Shown here in pieces: positions 10,501-17,928 of a stretch of 64,000 nucleotides of DNA. Location of the stretch: contig NZ_FMVM01000014.1 of assembly GCF_900102085.1 (NCBI RefSeq), positions 62,001 through 126,000 on the forward strand. Reading direction: 5' to 3'. The DNA comes from Paenibacillus polysaccharolyticus. GTDB taxonomy: Bacteria > Bacillota > Bacilli > Paenibacillales > Paenibacillaceae. Position 1 is the first letter of the stretch. The number at the start of each line of letters is the position of its first letter. Under the pieces are notes generated by a model. It was not told where the DNA came from. It saw only the letters and a program-made list of their open reading frames with translations, and made no database searches. The translations under genes were made by a program, and so were the position numbers.

Positions 10501-10728
10501 ACCATTGAAGACAACGGCATAGGTATGACGAAACAGAAAATGAAAGAGCTCCGCCAGGTCGCCGATGGTAGCACAGGTGTCGGTTTATGGAATATATCCA
10601 GCAGACTCAAACTGCTGTATAACAGGGATTTTCGGATGGAAAGTCATGATGGTGAAGGAACCCGTATTACGCTCGATCTTCCCATTCAACACCAGAGTAT
10701 GAAGGGTAACGGGGGGTACATTACATGA
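7591..10728 (+). CDS. Hybrid sensor kinase: 7TMR-DISM sensor, HisKA kinase, receiver, LytS-type kinase
   Basis: A 1045-residue membrane sensor. Order: one N-terminal membrane segment, an extracellular domain with the motif pair GILDLS / GEWEFYW (typical of 7TMR-DISM sensors), seven hydrophobic segments (~215-420), a HisKA domain with SHELKTPL (His451), an HATPase domain, a receiver (acidic pocket near 704, phospho-Asp755 in IADIMMP, Lys in SKPF), and a second kinase of LytS/HisK type with QINPHFLYNAL (His846) plus its own HATPase (DNGIGM, GVGLWN). I chose GTG at 7591 because AAAGGAG lies 9 bases upstream and the N-terminus then aligns with the related kinase at 40730; the frame opens earlier at 7414. 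It overlaps the regulator gene by ATGA. The ligand is unknown, possibly envelope carbohydrate. Confidence 0.9.
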   Translation: MFIRISGVVLTLILAVTLLVLSTAREPQAAALHARQGILDLSTWNPKLENRIRLDGEWEFYWKKLLPASAHIADQKQQGSPASPDAYAEVPGTWGPVQIGDQRLPSYGFATYRLVLKNTPVEGTLAIKKSNIRFASEIYVNGTKLMEDGQAVEKNAGYQAGNSPQIAFFPYHGGDIEILVRVANYDYPNAGISGPLFFGEQAAMLKSHQNRTAIELATMAVLATISIIFLISYLGSALYRNRDDSLLLLGLVCLLYALYNGMISERVLAAASTDLSFSTLYKLKDFCSVACLGLLIFYFYRFRTGMFSGVVTSVTLFIFGAYVSLLVLFPISVYVLTAPYVIGLYTLILLWLLVQCALRFVLSEKGERLSSFLWYAAMLCITLYCLDINLFSISLKENVNIGQVCIVLFSILMLFLAVLRLFEAYLTVRSLKDQLLLLDQVKDDFLSNTSHELKTPLNAIVNISESLLKGSEGPLTDEQAHNLAIVTGSGRRLTYLVDELLDYSKMKHGDISLHRSATDLSSYVESVLRMHSFLLGTKKVELINDIPAYFPAIYADGNRLVQILHNLIGNAIKFTEQGSVRISATLVQGKATLRITDTGRGISPHKLEHIFLPFEQEADAGPMAAGGTGLGLSITRKLVEMHGGTIHAESTLGQGATFILTFPLAEGKKEKRANVTPFSMAPTVSGNRALRYEEPVIMQGVRNEWILVVDDDAANLQTIVSMLKLEGYSYAVTSRSQSVMMLLDKLPAVHLVIADIMMPGISGYELLDRIRERFSPSELPVLMLTAGNKAHQLKLALEKGANDFVSKPFESEELLARIGGLTRMKTSVQAARNAEISFLRSQINPHFLYNALNAIAELCVDAPDEAERLILQLSSYLRGSVHFKHLDSKTSLENELGMIEAYVAIEQARFGSRLEVIIDVDADVDRTMQIPPLILQPLIENAIRHGLMSRVGGGRVMLSIRNLSETETRFTIEDNGIGMTKQKMKELRQVADGSTGVGLWNISSRLKLLYNRDFRMESHDGEGTRITLDLPIQHQSMKGNGGYIT

Positions 10729-11843
10729 TAAAAGTAATCATCGTAGACGATGAGGATCTATCGCTCAAACGACTAAAACGGATTTTGACTGAAAGTGGAA
10801 CCATTGAGGTATGCGAAGTATTCCATGATCCCGAGAAAGCTTGCGAATATGCAGCAAATCACAGTTTTGATGCTGCTTTCCTGGATATTACCATGCCACG
10901 AATCTCAGGGATGCAACTGATCGGCGAATTGCGCAAGCATCACCCCTCCCTGCCGATCGTGCTGGTGACAGGATATGAGGAATATGCCGTACAGGCTTTT
11001 GAAAAAGAAGTCATCGACTATATCATCAAACCTGTGACAGCCGAGCGTGTAAGTCGTACGATTCAGCGCTTGCAGCAACTTCTCCGGGACACAGCTATCT
11101 CATCGGAGCCGGTATCCCCATCCCCACGTCTGACTGTGCGGATGTTTGGCGAATTCACCGTGCTTGATGGAGCGAATGTGGACATCCCTGTGAAGCTACG
11201 AACGCCGAAAACAGAGGAGTTACTCGCATTTCTTTTATGTGCGAAATCGACTAGCCGTGATGTACTGGCTGATACGTTATGGAAGGATCTCAGTCCGCAG
11301 AAAGCCTGGACTAATATCAACTCAACACTTTACTACGTCCGGCGTGCGGTTGGAGATAACAGCGATGTTCCCCTTATCCAGAAGGATCGCAACGGGATTC
11401 GGATTGACCGGGATTCCATCGATTGTGATCTGTATGAGTTTGAAGCGTTATTTCGCCAGATCCGTCAAACTTCAACCTATTCACCTGAGATGTTCGAAAG
11501 AATAGACACCTTGTATCGTGGTGAGCTTTTGAAAGGACGGCATTATGAATGGGCACTTGCATGGTCAAGACAGCTCGAGAGGGACTTCATCACAATGATG
11601 GAAACGGCTGCTCAATATCATATCCAGCAAAAGCAACCCCTGCGTACACTGCATTATTTGGATCGAATTCTGCAGATCGATTCGATTCGGGAGGATATTC
11701 ACCGTGAAAAAATCGTGATCTATCTTTCGCTGGGTCGGCGGACTGAAGCCCAGTGGCAATACCAATTACTCGAGGAATCGCTTCACGAGGAGCTTGGCTC
11801 CCGCCCAGCAGCCGATATTCAGCTGTTGTTACGTCAGTCTTAG
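10725..11843 (+). CDS. Response regulator with receiver, winged-helix and BTAD (SARP-type) output
   Basis: A 372-residue regulator coupled to the preceding kinase by an ATGA overlap. Residues 1-120 form a receiver: acidic cluster VDDED, phospho-acceptor Asp54 in FLDITMP, Thr82 in LVTGYEE and Lys102 in IKPV. Residues ~135-215 look like an OmpR-type winged helix (LTVRMFGEFTVL, then RTPKTEELLAFLL), and ~225-372 are a helical bacterial transcriptional activator domain of the SARP/AfsR type ending in LYRGELL and repeat-like helices. It should receive phosphate from the LytS-type module of the hybrid kinase. The divergent protease/surface-protein operon is a likely target (inference from arrangement). 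Confidence 0.88.
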   Translation: MIKVIIVDDEDLSLKRLKRILTESGTIEVCEVFHDPEKACEYAANHSFDAAFLDITMPRISGMQLIGELRKHHPSLPIVLVTGYEEYAVQAFEKEVIDYIIKPVTAERVSRTIQRLQQLLRDTAISSEPVSPSPRLTVRMFGEFTVLDGANVDIPVKLRTPKTEELLAFLLCAKSTSRDVLADTLWKDLSPQKAWTNINSTLYYVRRAVGDNSDVPLIQKDRNGIRIDRDSIDCDLYEFEALFRQIRQTSTYSPEMFERIDTLYRGELLKGRHYEWALAWSRQLERDFITMMETAAQYHIQQKQPLRTLHYLDRILQIDSIREDIHREKIVIYLSLGRRTEAQWQYQLLEESLHEELGSRPAADIQLLLRQS

Positions 11844-11875
11844 CTGAGACAGAGACAAACAGACCTTAAGACAAC

Positions 11876-11917
11876 AAAGCCCAAGCCTGGCGGAATGACC
11901 GCAAGCTTGGGCTTTTT
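11876..11917. terminator. Bidirectional intrinsic terminator
   Basis: An 11-bp perfect stem (11876-11886 with 11905-11915) rich in GC at its core, followed by a T run on the plus strand and an A-rich flank on the other side. It serves the regulator gene ending at 11843 and probably the convergent DUF4317 gene. Confidence 0.85.
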
Positions 11918-11939
11918 GAATGTTTAAGCTGAAGTTTAT

Positions 11940-13112
11940 TTACAGATTCTCCGTAGCCAGCGTGAATCCCTCAATCACCGCATCTTCATCCACTTCAATC
12001 ATAATACAGCGTCTTCCCTGATAGTTGACTTGTCTCACATATTTGAGGTCCTGCGGACTGATCGAGATGGTCGCCACCTTGGTATCAATCTTGATTGATT
12101 TGGAAGTGTACTTCGGCATCACGCTGTTCGCCTTCAGTTCATAGTTTTTGTTGTCGACGATTGTTTCGAATGCACGTTCCACCTTCTCGGTGGTCAGTTC
12201 TTCTACGCCGCTGGCTGTAAGCAGACGTTCCACGTCTTTGTAATCCAACTTCGGTGGCTCTTCCTCATGGGATTCCTCGTTCACTTCAATAACCCGGTTG
12301 ATCTCTTCATATACATGAGCCAGGGTTGTGGCATCCATCTGCTCACCCGTGATCTCTTTGACGATATCCTCGAATATTGCGCGCTCCTCCAAGGCCGTCA
12401 CCGAACGTTCCCCATTCAGCACATTTTCAACAAAATGAGGGTCCGGGAAATTGGATTTGCCCGTGCAGTACAGCACACGATTTACGTCGGAATAGTTGTC
12501 CGTAACGCTTGGATATAGGAAACCCTGTTCCGGCGTGCTTAATTTGATGATCGGATCAACGATGATGTTGTACTTGAATTCCCGCTCTACATAATCGAAG
12601 AGCAGCGTCTTCCGCTGTTTCTCCGTGGAATTCACACTACACAGGATGAAGGGGTGAGCAAAGACCTCATTTTTCTCGCTTTCCTCCGTTGCCTCATTTC
12701 TCGCCTTCGTTGGCAGATAATACTGCCCTTTAATAAACGTAACCACCATATCCCGTTCATACTTGGCATCAGCCATCATACGATCGACAAGCAACAGCAT
12801 CAGATCCTGCCACTCATCCGGGTCACCTGTGACGAGTGCCTGGTGAAGCATCACCTGTGCTGGCTCCTCCGCTTCTTCTTGGAACTTCAGTTCGAACAGT
12901 TTCTGATCCAGTTCACCTGTCAGCAATTTTTTGAAATTACCCATGTATAACTCTTGCTTCTCCCGATCCACCAGTTCAAACGGATGGCGTTCCCAGTGAT
13001 AAACTTCATTGGTTTCTTTCGTAATATAGACATTCAGGATGTCGTAAATGTTCAGCAGGTCATGATCCAGCTTGAATTGTTTGCGAATGTGCGCGACTTC
13101 TTTTTTATTCAT
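11940..13112 (-). CDS. DUF4317 family protein
   Basis: A 390-residue soluble protein starting MNKKEVAHIRKQFK, with the charged N-terminus and LLNIYDILNVYI stretch that I associate with the DUF4317 family of Firmicutes; function unknown. No signal peptide or membrane segment. The sequence is acidic and helical in the middle with a long Glu-rich stretch near 275-300 (EVNEESHEEEPP). It stands alone: a bidirectional terminator lies downstream and the toxin locus upstream. The frame starts at an ATG and no better internal start was seen. Confidence 0.75.
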   Translation of the reverse strand: MNKKEVAHIRKQFKLDHDLLNIYDILNVYITKETNEVYHWERHPFELVDREKQELYMGNFKKLLTGELDQKLFELKFQEEAEEPAQVMLHQALVTGDPDEWQDLMLLLVDRMMADAKYERDMVVTFIKGQYYLPTKARNEATEESEKNEVFAHPFILCSVNSTEKQRKTLLFDYVEREFKYNIIVDPIIKLSTPEQGFLYPSVTDNYSDVNRVLYCTGKSNFPDPHFVENVLNGERSVTALEERAIFEDIVKEITGEQMDATTLAHVYEEINRVIEVNEESHEEEPPKLDYKDVERLLTASGVEELTTEKVERAFETIVDNKNYELKANSVMPKYTSKSIKIDTKVATISISPQDLKYVRQVNYQGRRCIMIEVDEDAVIEGFTLATENL

Positions 13113-13191
13113 GATTCGTTAGACAACTCCTCAAGTAAATTGGCTTTACAAGTATAAACGATAAAAAAAAGCTTCGCCAGAAGGAGGTTTA

Positions 13192-13218
13192 ATGTTAGTG
13201 GTTTTGTACAGGACATAG
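13192..13218 (+). CDS. Possible 8-codon leader peptide upstream of the toxin gene
   Basis: ATG followed by seven codons and TAG (MLVVLYRT), preceded by an excellent ribosome site AGAAGGAGG at 5 bases. It lies about 100 bases upstream of the toxin start, so ribosomes would load on the same transcript before reaching the toxin. The strength of the site for so short a frame suggests a regulatory leader, but chance cannot be excluded. Confidence 0.3.
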   Translation: MLVVLYRT

Positions 13219-13290
13219 CCCTGTAAAACAGCAAAAAACACGCCATTTCAGGCGCATGGCAATGGAAAGGGCTATATGGTCGGTCGGCTA

Positions 13291-13308
13291 ATCTCCCGGA
13301 AGGGAGGT
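13291..13308 (+). promoter_or_regulatory. Hairpin masking the toxin ribosome-binding site
   Basis: A 7-bp stem (13291-13297 with 13302-13308, one G-U pair) closed by a GGAA tetraloop. The right arm is the GGGAGGT ribosome site of the toxin gene, so the folded RNA should block translation, a common control in type I toxin mRNAs. Confidence 0.55.
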
Positions 13309-13316
13309 GATGCCTT

Positions 13317-13397
13317 GTGACAGTATTTGAATTCTTGATGCTGATGCTTACCTTTGGTTTGCTGATTACAGCAATACTGTCCAATAAAGACAAGTAG
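13317..13397 (+). CDS. Holin-like type I toxin (Hol_Tox/TxpA-like small membrane peptide)
   Basis: A 26-residue peptide starting at GTG, 8 bases after a near-perfect GGGAGGTGA. The sequence has the pattern of Firmicute putative holin-like toxins: polar start TVFEFL, one hydrophobic membrane helix (MLMLTFGLLITAIL) and a short charged tail SNKDK. Such peptides depolarise the membrane when over-made and are silenced by an antisense RNA from the opposite strand. Here the ribosome site is locked in a hairpin, the stop codon runs straight into a terminator-like hairpin, and the 3' flank has structured RNA on the opposite strand. Family assignment is by length, motif and RNA context from memory. Confidence 0.7.
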   Translation: MTVFEFLMLMLTFGLLITAILSNKDK

Positions 13398-13422
13398 ACC
13401 GCCCCTGAGCTAAGGATGCGGT
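13398..13422 (+). terminator. Hairpin directly after the toxin stop codon
   Basis: ACCGC pairs with GCGGT, extended by CCT/AGG inside, followed by only three T. It starts one base after the toxin TAG. It may end the toxin mRNA or protect its 3' end; partial read-through would let the transcript overlap the antisense RNA. Confidence 0.4.
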
Positions 13423-13429
13423 TTACCAA

Positions 13430-13507
13430 TGATTCGTACCTCTGCTTAAAAGCCCACCGCCCTAAAAAGCGGCTATTGCATGGAGAGTCGTGTTCGCGCA
13501 CGGCTCC
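13430..13507 (-). ncRNA. Candidate antisense antitoxin RNA
   Basis: On the minus strand a TATAAT at 13514-13519 (a second at 13536-13541) would start an RNA near 13507. The RNA would open with an 8-bp hairpin (13485-13492 with 13499-13506) and continue to a CCGC/GCGG stem (13457-13460 with 13469-13472) followed by TTTT. This fits a short antisense RNA meeting the 3' part of the toxin transcript, as RatA does for TxpA. The -35 boxes are poor and limits are approximate. The rest of the gap up to 13781 holds nothing clear except the alpha-galactosidase leader. Confidence 0.4.
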
Positions 13508-13781
13508 TTCTGCATTATAAGCTCTTTATGTCCTTATTATAACATGGTGATTTGATGTTTTAATTAGTACAACACAATTATTCCCAGATTACTCCTTTTA
13601 ACCTAAACAACATTTGTCCATGTCCAAGCAACGTCAGACTATGGTTGAAATGCCCTTAATCCGTTAAGTTCAGATAGTTATACATGATAATTAATCCCCC
13701 TATTTGTAACATGGAGAAGATGGCATTAGGTTGTTTTCAAAAAATTTAGGAATCAGGACAAGGAAGGAAGCGAGTCAGATC

Positions 13782-14951
13782 ATGAGTATTAACACCAATG
13801 CAATGATGGGATTTGCCCCTGCGCTGGGCTGGAATTCATGGAATACGTTTACGTGGGACATCAATGAGCAATTGATTCGGGATGTTGCCGATGTGTTTGT
13901 AACGGAAGGATATCGTGACGCCGGGTACGAGTACATTGTCATTGACGATTGCTGGAGCTTGAAGGAGCGAGATGCGGACGGCAATCTGGTCGTAGACCCT
14001 GCCAAATTCCCGAGTGGAATGAAGGCGCTTGCAGATTATATTCACGACAAAGGTTTGAAGTTTGGCATGTACTCCTGTGTCGGAACACATACTTGTGCCG
14101 GGTATCCAGGCAGCTTCGAGCATGAATTTCAGGATGCGGCATTATTCGCCGAGTGGGGCGTGGATTATTTAAAATATGACTACTGCTTCAAGCCGCGCCA
14201 TATCTCTGGCGAATTGTTATACAAACGCATGAGTCTTGCGCTCAAAAACTGCGGTCGCAATATTCTTTTCTCCGCTTGCAACTGGGGAGAGGACAATGTC
14301 TATGAATGGATTCGTGAATCAGGGGCGCATATGTACCGCTCCACCGGAGATATTCGCGACAATTGGAACTCGGTCAAAGAACTGGCCCTTTCACAGCTCG
14401 GAAAACAAAGCTATACCGGCTCCTTCTGCCACAATGACATGGATATGCTCATCGTGGGCATGTACGGCGGAAGCAACAATGACTTTATCGGCAGCATTGG
14501 CGGCTGCAACGATATTGAATACAAAACCCATTTCTCCCTCTGGTCGATGATGGGTTCACCGCTTATGATTGGATGTGATGTACGCAAGGCCAATCAGGTC
14601 ACCAAGGACATTTTGCTGAACCCCGATCTGCTTGCCATTAATCAGGACGCAGAGGCACGCGGAGCTTACCGCATCAAACCTGAGCCGCAATGGTTCCATA
14701 CCGATGATGTATTCATGCTCGTGAAGGTGCTTACGGATGGTGATCTGGCGATTGGTTTCTTCAATCTGAGCGACAGCCAGCGCGAACTATCCCTGCAATT
14801 TTGGGATATGGGACTGCCTTACGCATCAGGCTACTCCCTGTCTCTCTATGACTGCTGGGAGCACAAGGAACTCGGTGTATTCCGCGAGCGTTATGCTCCC
14901 GTCGTAGCGGCCCATGATTGTCTTGTCGTGCGAGCCAAACTGGTGAAATAA
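13782..14951 (+). CDS. GH27 alpha-galactosidase
   Basis: A 389-residue glycoside hydrolase that should release alpha-linked galactose from oligosaccharides. GH27 signatures are clear: GWNSWNTF at ~17-24, the VIDDCW strand at ~53-58, the nucleophile Asp133 in YLKYDYC, and the acid/base Asp221 in HNDMDML. After the barrel comes the short beta domain (DLAIGFFNLS). No signal peptide, so it acts in the cytoplasm on imported sugars. The ATG at 13782 is chosen because homology begins soon after; the frame opens at a TTG at 13731. An AraC regulator lies close by in convergent orientation, and a small CxxC protein follows with no gap. The nearby AraC is a plausible sugar-responsive regulator, but this is inference. 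Confidence 0.9.
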   Translation: MSINTNAMMGFAPALGWNSWNTFTWDINEQLIRDVADVFVTEGYRDAGYEYIVIDDCWSLKERDADGNLVVDPAKFPSGMKALADYIHDKGLKFGMYSCVGTHTCAGYPGSFEHEFQDAALFAEWGVDYLKYDYCFKPRHISGELLYKRMSLALKNCGRNILFSACNWGEDNVYEWIRESGAHMYRSTGDIRDNWNSVKELALSQLGKQSYTGSFCHNDMDMLIVGMYGGSNNDFIGSIGGCNDIEYKTHFSLWSMMGSPLMIGCDVRKANQVTKDILLNPDLLAINQDAEARGAYRIKPEPQWFHTDDVFMLVKVLTDGDLAIGFFNLSDSQRELSLQFWDMGLPYASGYSLSLYDCWEHKELGVFRERYAPVVAAHDCLVVRAKLVK

Positions 14952-15155
14952 ATGGCACAAAGCCGGCTGTGCACCAACTGTCAGGTTCCGCTCACTTCCG
15001 ACGATGTCGGCATCTATCTGAAATTAGTCTCATTAACAGCCCGGCAATTTGTCTGCATCGACTGTCTTGGGGTGAAGCTGAATTGCGGGCGGGAGCCGAT
15101 TGAGAAGCTCATTCGTTACTTTCGTGAGTCCGGGAACTGTGCACTTTTTCGCTAA
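14952..15155 (+). CDS. Small CxxC...CxxC zinc-ribbon-like protein (67 aa)
   Basis: The ATG follows the alpha-galactosidase stop codon with no gap, so translation is coupled. The protein has two Cys pairs, CTNC at 7-10 and CIDC at 35-38, that could bind one zinc ion, plus Cys45 and a C-terminal GNCALF. Similar tiny CxxC proteins with a GxxxK-rich middle and a Cys-containing tail exist in Clostridia and Bacilli, to my memory without known function. The last four bases overlap the end of the convergent AraC gene. Confidence 0.6.
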   Translation: MAQSRLCTNCQVPLTSDDVGIYLKLVSLTARQFVCIDCLGVKLNCGREPIEKLIRYFRESGNCALFR

Positions 15156-16018
15156 ACGTCACCTGTAAATGTATTACTAGTTATTTTTTTCTGGTGCAGC
15201 ATCATATAAGCAGATGGCGTGTATGATGTTGCCTTTTTGAATACCCTAGAAAAATAAAGCGGATCATTATATCCTACCGAATATGCTATGGATTGAATGG
15301 ACAATTGAGATGACTCAAGGAGCTCGCAGGCACGCCGGATACGACATGCCGTTATGTACGTTGACACCGATTCACCTGTAGCTTCCTTGAACTTGCGGAA
15401 CAGGTAACTTCGCTCCAGATTTACAGCCTGTACAATCTCTGCTACCGTCAAGGATGATTGCCAGTAGTTTTGCTCGATATAAGTTTTCGCCATCCATACC
15501 TCATCTCTGGTTTCTGTCTGCTTCTCGCTCGGAAAAAATTCAATGTAATAGGACAGTAACAGCTGCAAACGTGCATCCGCTCTTAATACTTCACTTGGTG
15601 ATGCACCTGCATTCCAGGCCAAATGAAACCACATCTCCATCGTTTCCGGTGCGGCTGGCAGTACAGGGTGCTTAACCGATAGTTGTGTCAAATCTACGAT
15701 CCGCCCTGCGTCTCGTCCGTCGAACTCAATCCATACGTACTCCCACGGGTCCGCCGGGTCGGGGTAGTAATAGATTTCTTTTTGCGGAAAAATAATAAAG
15801 CTCTCTCCGGCACCCAGCCGATAATGCTGGCCTCCGGTTTCCAGTGTACCCTGCCCTCGAATGATGTAGTGTAGCGCATAGACGTCACGTACACCTGGTC
15901 CCCACTGATGAAGGTTTACAGGTTTGTGTCCGCCGCTGATAAAAAAAATCTGGTTCGCCCTGCCCCCGTCTCGCCATAATGTGTCCACGTCAGCAACTCC
16001 TTTCGTGATCCCAGTCAT
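15152..16018 (-). CDS. AraC-family transcriptional regulator with cupin sensor domain
   Basis: A 288-residue regulator. Residues ~20-110 form an AraC-type cupin (LHYIIRGQGTLE, GESFIIFPQKEIYYYPDP), expected to bind a sugar or similar small molecule. Residues ~180-280 are two helix-turn-helix units with the family phrases LTVAEIVQAVNLERSYLFRKF and IQSIAYSVGYNDPLYFSRVFKK. The GYxDPLYFSRVFKK signature is diagnostic. Neighbours are an alpha-galactosidase (convergent) and a carboxylesterase (divergent, starting at 16187), so these are the natural candidate targets. Confidence 0.9.
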   Translation of the reverse strand: MTGITKGVADVDTLWRDGGRANQIFFISGGHKPVNLHQWGPGVRDVYALHYIIRGQGTLETGGQHYRLGAGESFIIFPQKEIYYYPDPADPWEYVWIEFDGRDAGRIVDLTQLSVKHPVLPAAPETMEMWFHLAWNAGASPSEVLRADARLQLLLSYYIEFFPSEKQTETRDEVWMAKTYIEQNYWQSSLTVAEIVQAVNLERSYLFRKFKEATGESVSTYITACRIRRACELLESSQLSIQSIAYSVGYNDPLYFSRVFKKATSYTPSAYMMLHQKKITSNTFTGDV

Positions 16019-16186
16019 TATATATCATTATGAGGGGTTATTGGTTTAATTTCGATGCTGGAAACAACGCTTCAAGTTGCTTATGATAGAAACAGAGGGC
16101 ATATTGCCCAGCAGATTTGTAAGCGCAACCAAACATCTTGGATCGACATACATGAACGATGTTCAATTCAGAGAGGAGAATGTTGT

Positions 16187-17722
16187 GTGCTTAGAACTGT
16201 TACGGTCGAAAATGGTCAAGTTCAGGGACTGCCTGCCGCAGATCCACGTATTACAAGCTTTAAAGGTATTCCGTTCGCCGCGCCCCCTGTAGGCCGGAAT
16301 CGCTGGCGTGCGCCACAGCCTGCTTCCGATTGGGATGGTGTGCTGCAAGCCTTTGATTTTGCACCGACCTCCATGCAGGCACCAACCGTCATTGATGATA
16401 ATAACATCTATACGCGAGAATGGGCGGTTGATCCTGATCTGCCGATGAATGAGGACTGTCTGTATCTAAATGTGTGGACACCTGCCAAACGAACCGATGA
16501 GAAACTACCGGTCTTTGTCTGGTACTTTGGTGGGGGGCTCCAAGTCGGTCACACGGCCGAGATGGAATTTGACGGTGAACGCATTGCGCGCAGAGGCATT
16601 GTGGTCGTGACCATCAATTACCGCTTGAATGCATTTGGTTTCCTGTGCCATCCAGAAATCAGTGCGGAGTCACCTCACGCACCGGCGAATTTTGGACATC
16701 TGGATCAGCAGGCAGGAACAGCCTGGGTGAAGCGTAATATTGCCGCGTTCGGCGGTGACCCGGATCAAATTACAATTGGGGGACAGTCTGCTGGCGGTGG
16801 CAGTGTTCTTAGTCAGATGACCTCTCCGCAAAATAAAGGCCTATTTCAGCGAGCTGTCATCATGAGCGGTATTGCAACAGAGTTATATCCAAACGTTCCT
16901 GTACCCGCTGTTCGCAGTACGCTGCGAGATGCCGAGCAGAAAGGCGTTGAATTTTTTCGTTTCCTTGGTGTATCTTCTCTGGATGAAGCCAGACAGCTGG
17001 ATGCCGTCACACTACGGGATAAAATTCTGGAATATCGAAGCTTCTGGGGAACGGTCATTGATGATCAGTTCTGTATAGGTGATCCGTTCACTCGTTTCAT
17101 GCAACATAAGCGTGAACTTGTTCCTGTCATGCTTGGGCATACGTCCTCCGAGTTCTGGACCCGGCCTGCGGTAAACAGTGTGGAGGAACTGAAACAGCTG
17201 GCTACAGAGCTATTTGGCGAGGATGCTCCTGTCTTTTTAGAGCGATGTGAAGCCGATACTGGCGATCTGGATCATGCCTTACAGCTGGCTTCTGTGCGCA
17301 TGATTGAACATGCGATTCAGCTTGTAATCCGTTCTAATAGCGGTCATCCGTCGGAAACACCGCTCTATTATTATAATTTCGACGCAGACATTCCGGGCTG
17401 GGATCAACCAGGCACGTTCCATTCGGTCGATCTGTGGTTCTTTTTTGAAACACTCGCCAAATGCTGGCGTCCTTTCACGGGTAAACATTATGATCTGGCA
17501 CGCCAGATGTGTAACTATCTCTCGAACTTCATTGCGACAGGTGATCCCAACGGCTTGGACTCCACCGGTAAACCACTTCCCTACTGGATTCCGAGCAGCA
17601 CCGAGCAGCCGTATCGCATGGAATTTGGTGATCTGGCCCAGCTACAGCGTGCCGTACCGGAACCTGTGCTTGAATTGATCATTGAACAGTATTTTAAAAA
17701 GCAGACTGAACCTGTAGTTTGA
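16187..17722 (+). CDS. Type B carboxylesterase (alpha/beta hydrolase)
   Basis: A 511-residue esterase of the PnbA/cholinesterase family. Visible motifs: GIPFAAPPVG near the start, the EDCLYLN signature, oxyanion-hole GGG, nucleophile Ser201 in GGQSAGG, acid Glu in TSSEFW, and catalytic His in GTFHSVDLW. It hydrolyses carboxylic esters in the cytoplasm. I chose GTG at 16187 because AGAGGAG sits 8 bases upstream and family similarity begins there; the frame extends upstream to 16055 with an unconvincing sequence. It is divergent from the AraC regulator and followed by a bidirectional terminator. Confidence 0.9.
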   Translation: MLRTVTVENGQVQGLPAADPRITSFKGIPFAAPPVGRNRWRAPQPASDWDGVLQAFDFAPTSMQAPTVIDDNNIYTREWAVDPDLPMNEDCLYLNVWTPAKRTDEKLPVFVWYFGGGLQVGHTAEMEFDGERIARRGIVVVTINYRLNAFGFLCHPEISAESPHAPANFGHLDQQAGTAWVKRNIAAFGGDPDQITIGGQSAGGGSVLSQMTSPQNKGLFQRAVIMSGIATELYPNVPVPAVRSTLRDAEQKGVEFFRFLGVSSLDEARQLDAVTLRDKILEYRSFWGTVIDDQFCIGDPFTRFMQHKRELVPVMLGHTSSEFWTRPAVNSVEELKQLATELFGEDAPVFLERCEADTGDLDHALQLASVRMIEHAIQLVIRSNSGHPSETPLYYYNFDADIPGWDQPGTFHSVDLWFFFETLAKCWRPFTGKHYDLARQMCNYLSNFIATGDPNGLDSTGKPLPYWIPSSTEQPYRMEFGDLAQLQRAVPEPVLELIIEQYFKKQTEPVV

Positions 17723-17819
17723 TGTAGTTGCTGTACACCACATCGTTCTTGAGCAAACTTCAGAATATCCGTCCTAAACGCATATCTGCTTCTTCCTTCA
17801 GCAAGTATCTGTCCGACAA

Positions 17820-17850
17820 AAAAGAGCCATGCAATATGCACGGCTCTTTT
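17820..17850. terminator. Bidirectional intrinsic terminator
   Basis: A 9-bp stem (17820-17828 with 17842-17850), A-run on the left and T-run on the right, between the convergent esterase and ABC exporter genes. Confidence 0.8.
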
Positions 17851-17928
17851 GGTCTTGTCTATCTTATATTTCGCTTTTTTCTATCTTACCATTTAGCTGT
17901 TTTACGAGCACTCTCTGGATCAGTCCCA

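Noticed and set aside
13109..13501. 130-codon leftward open frame
   Set aside because: It overlaps the toxin locus on the other strand and its translation resembles no protein; the structured RNA and the toxin explain the region better.
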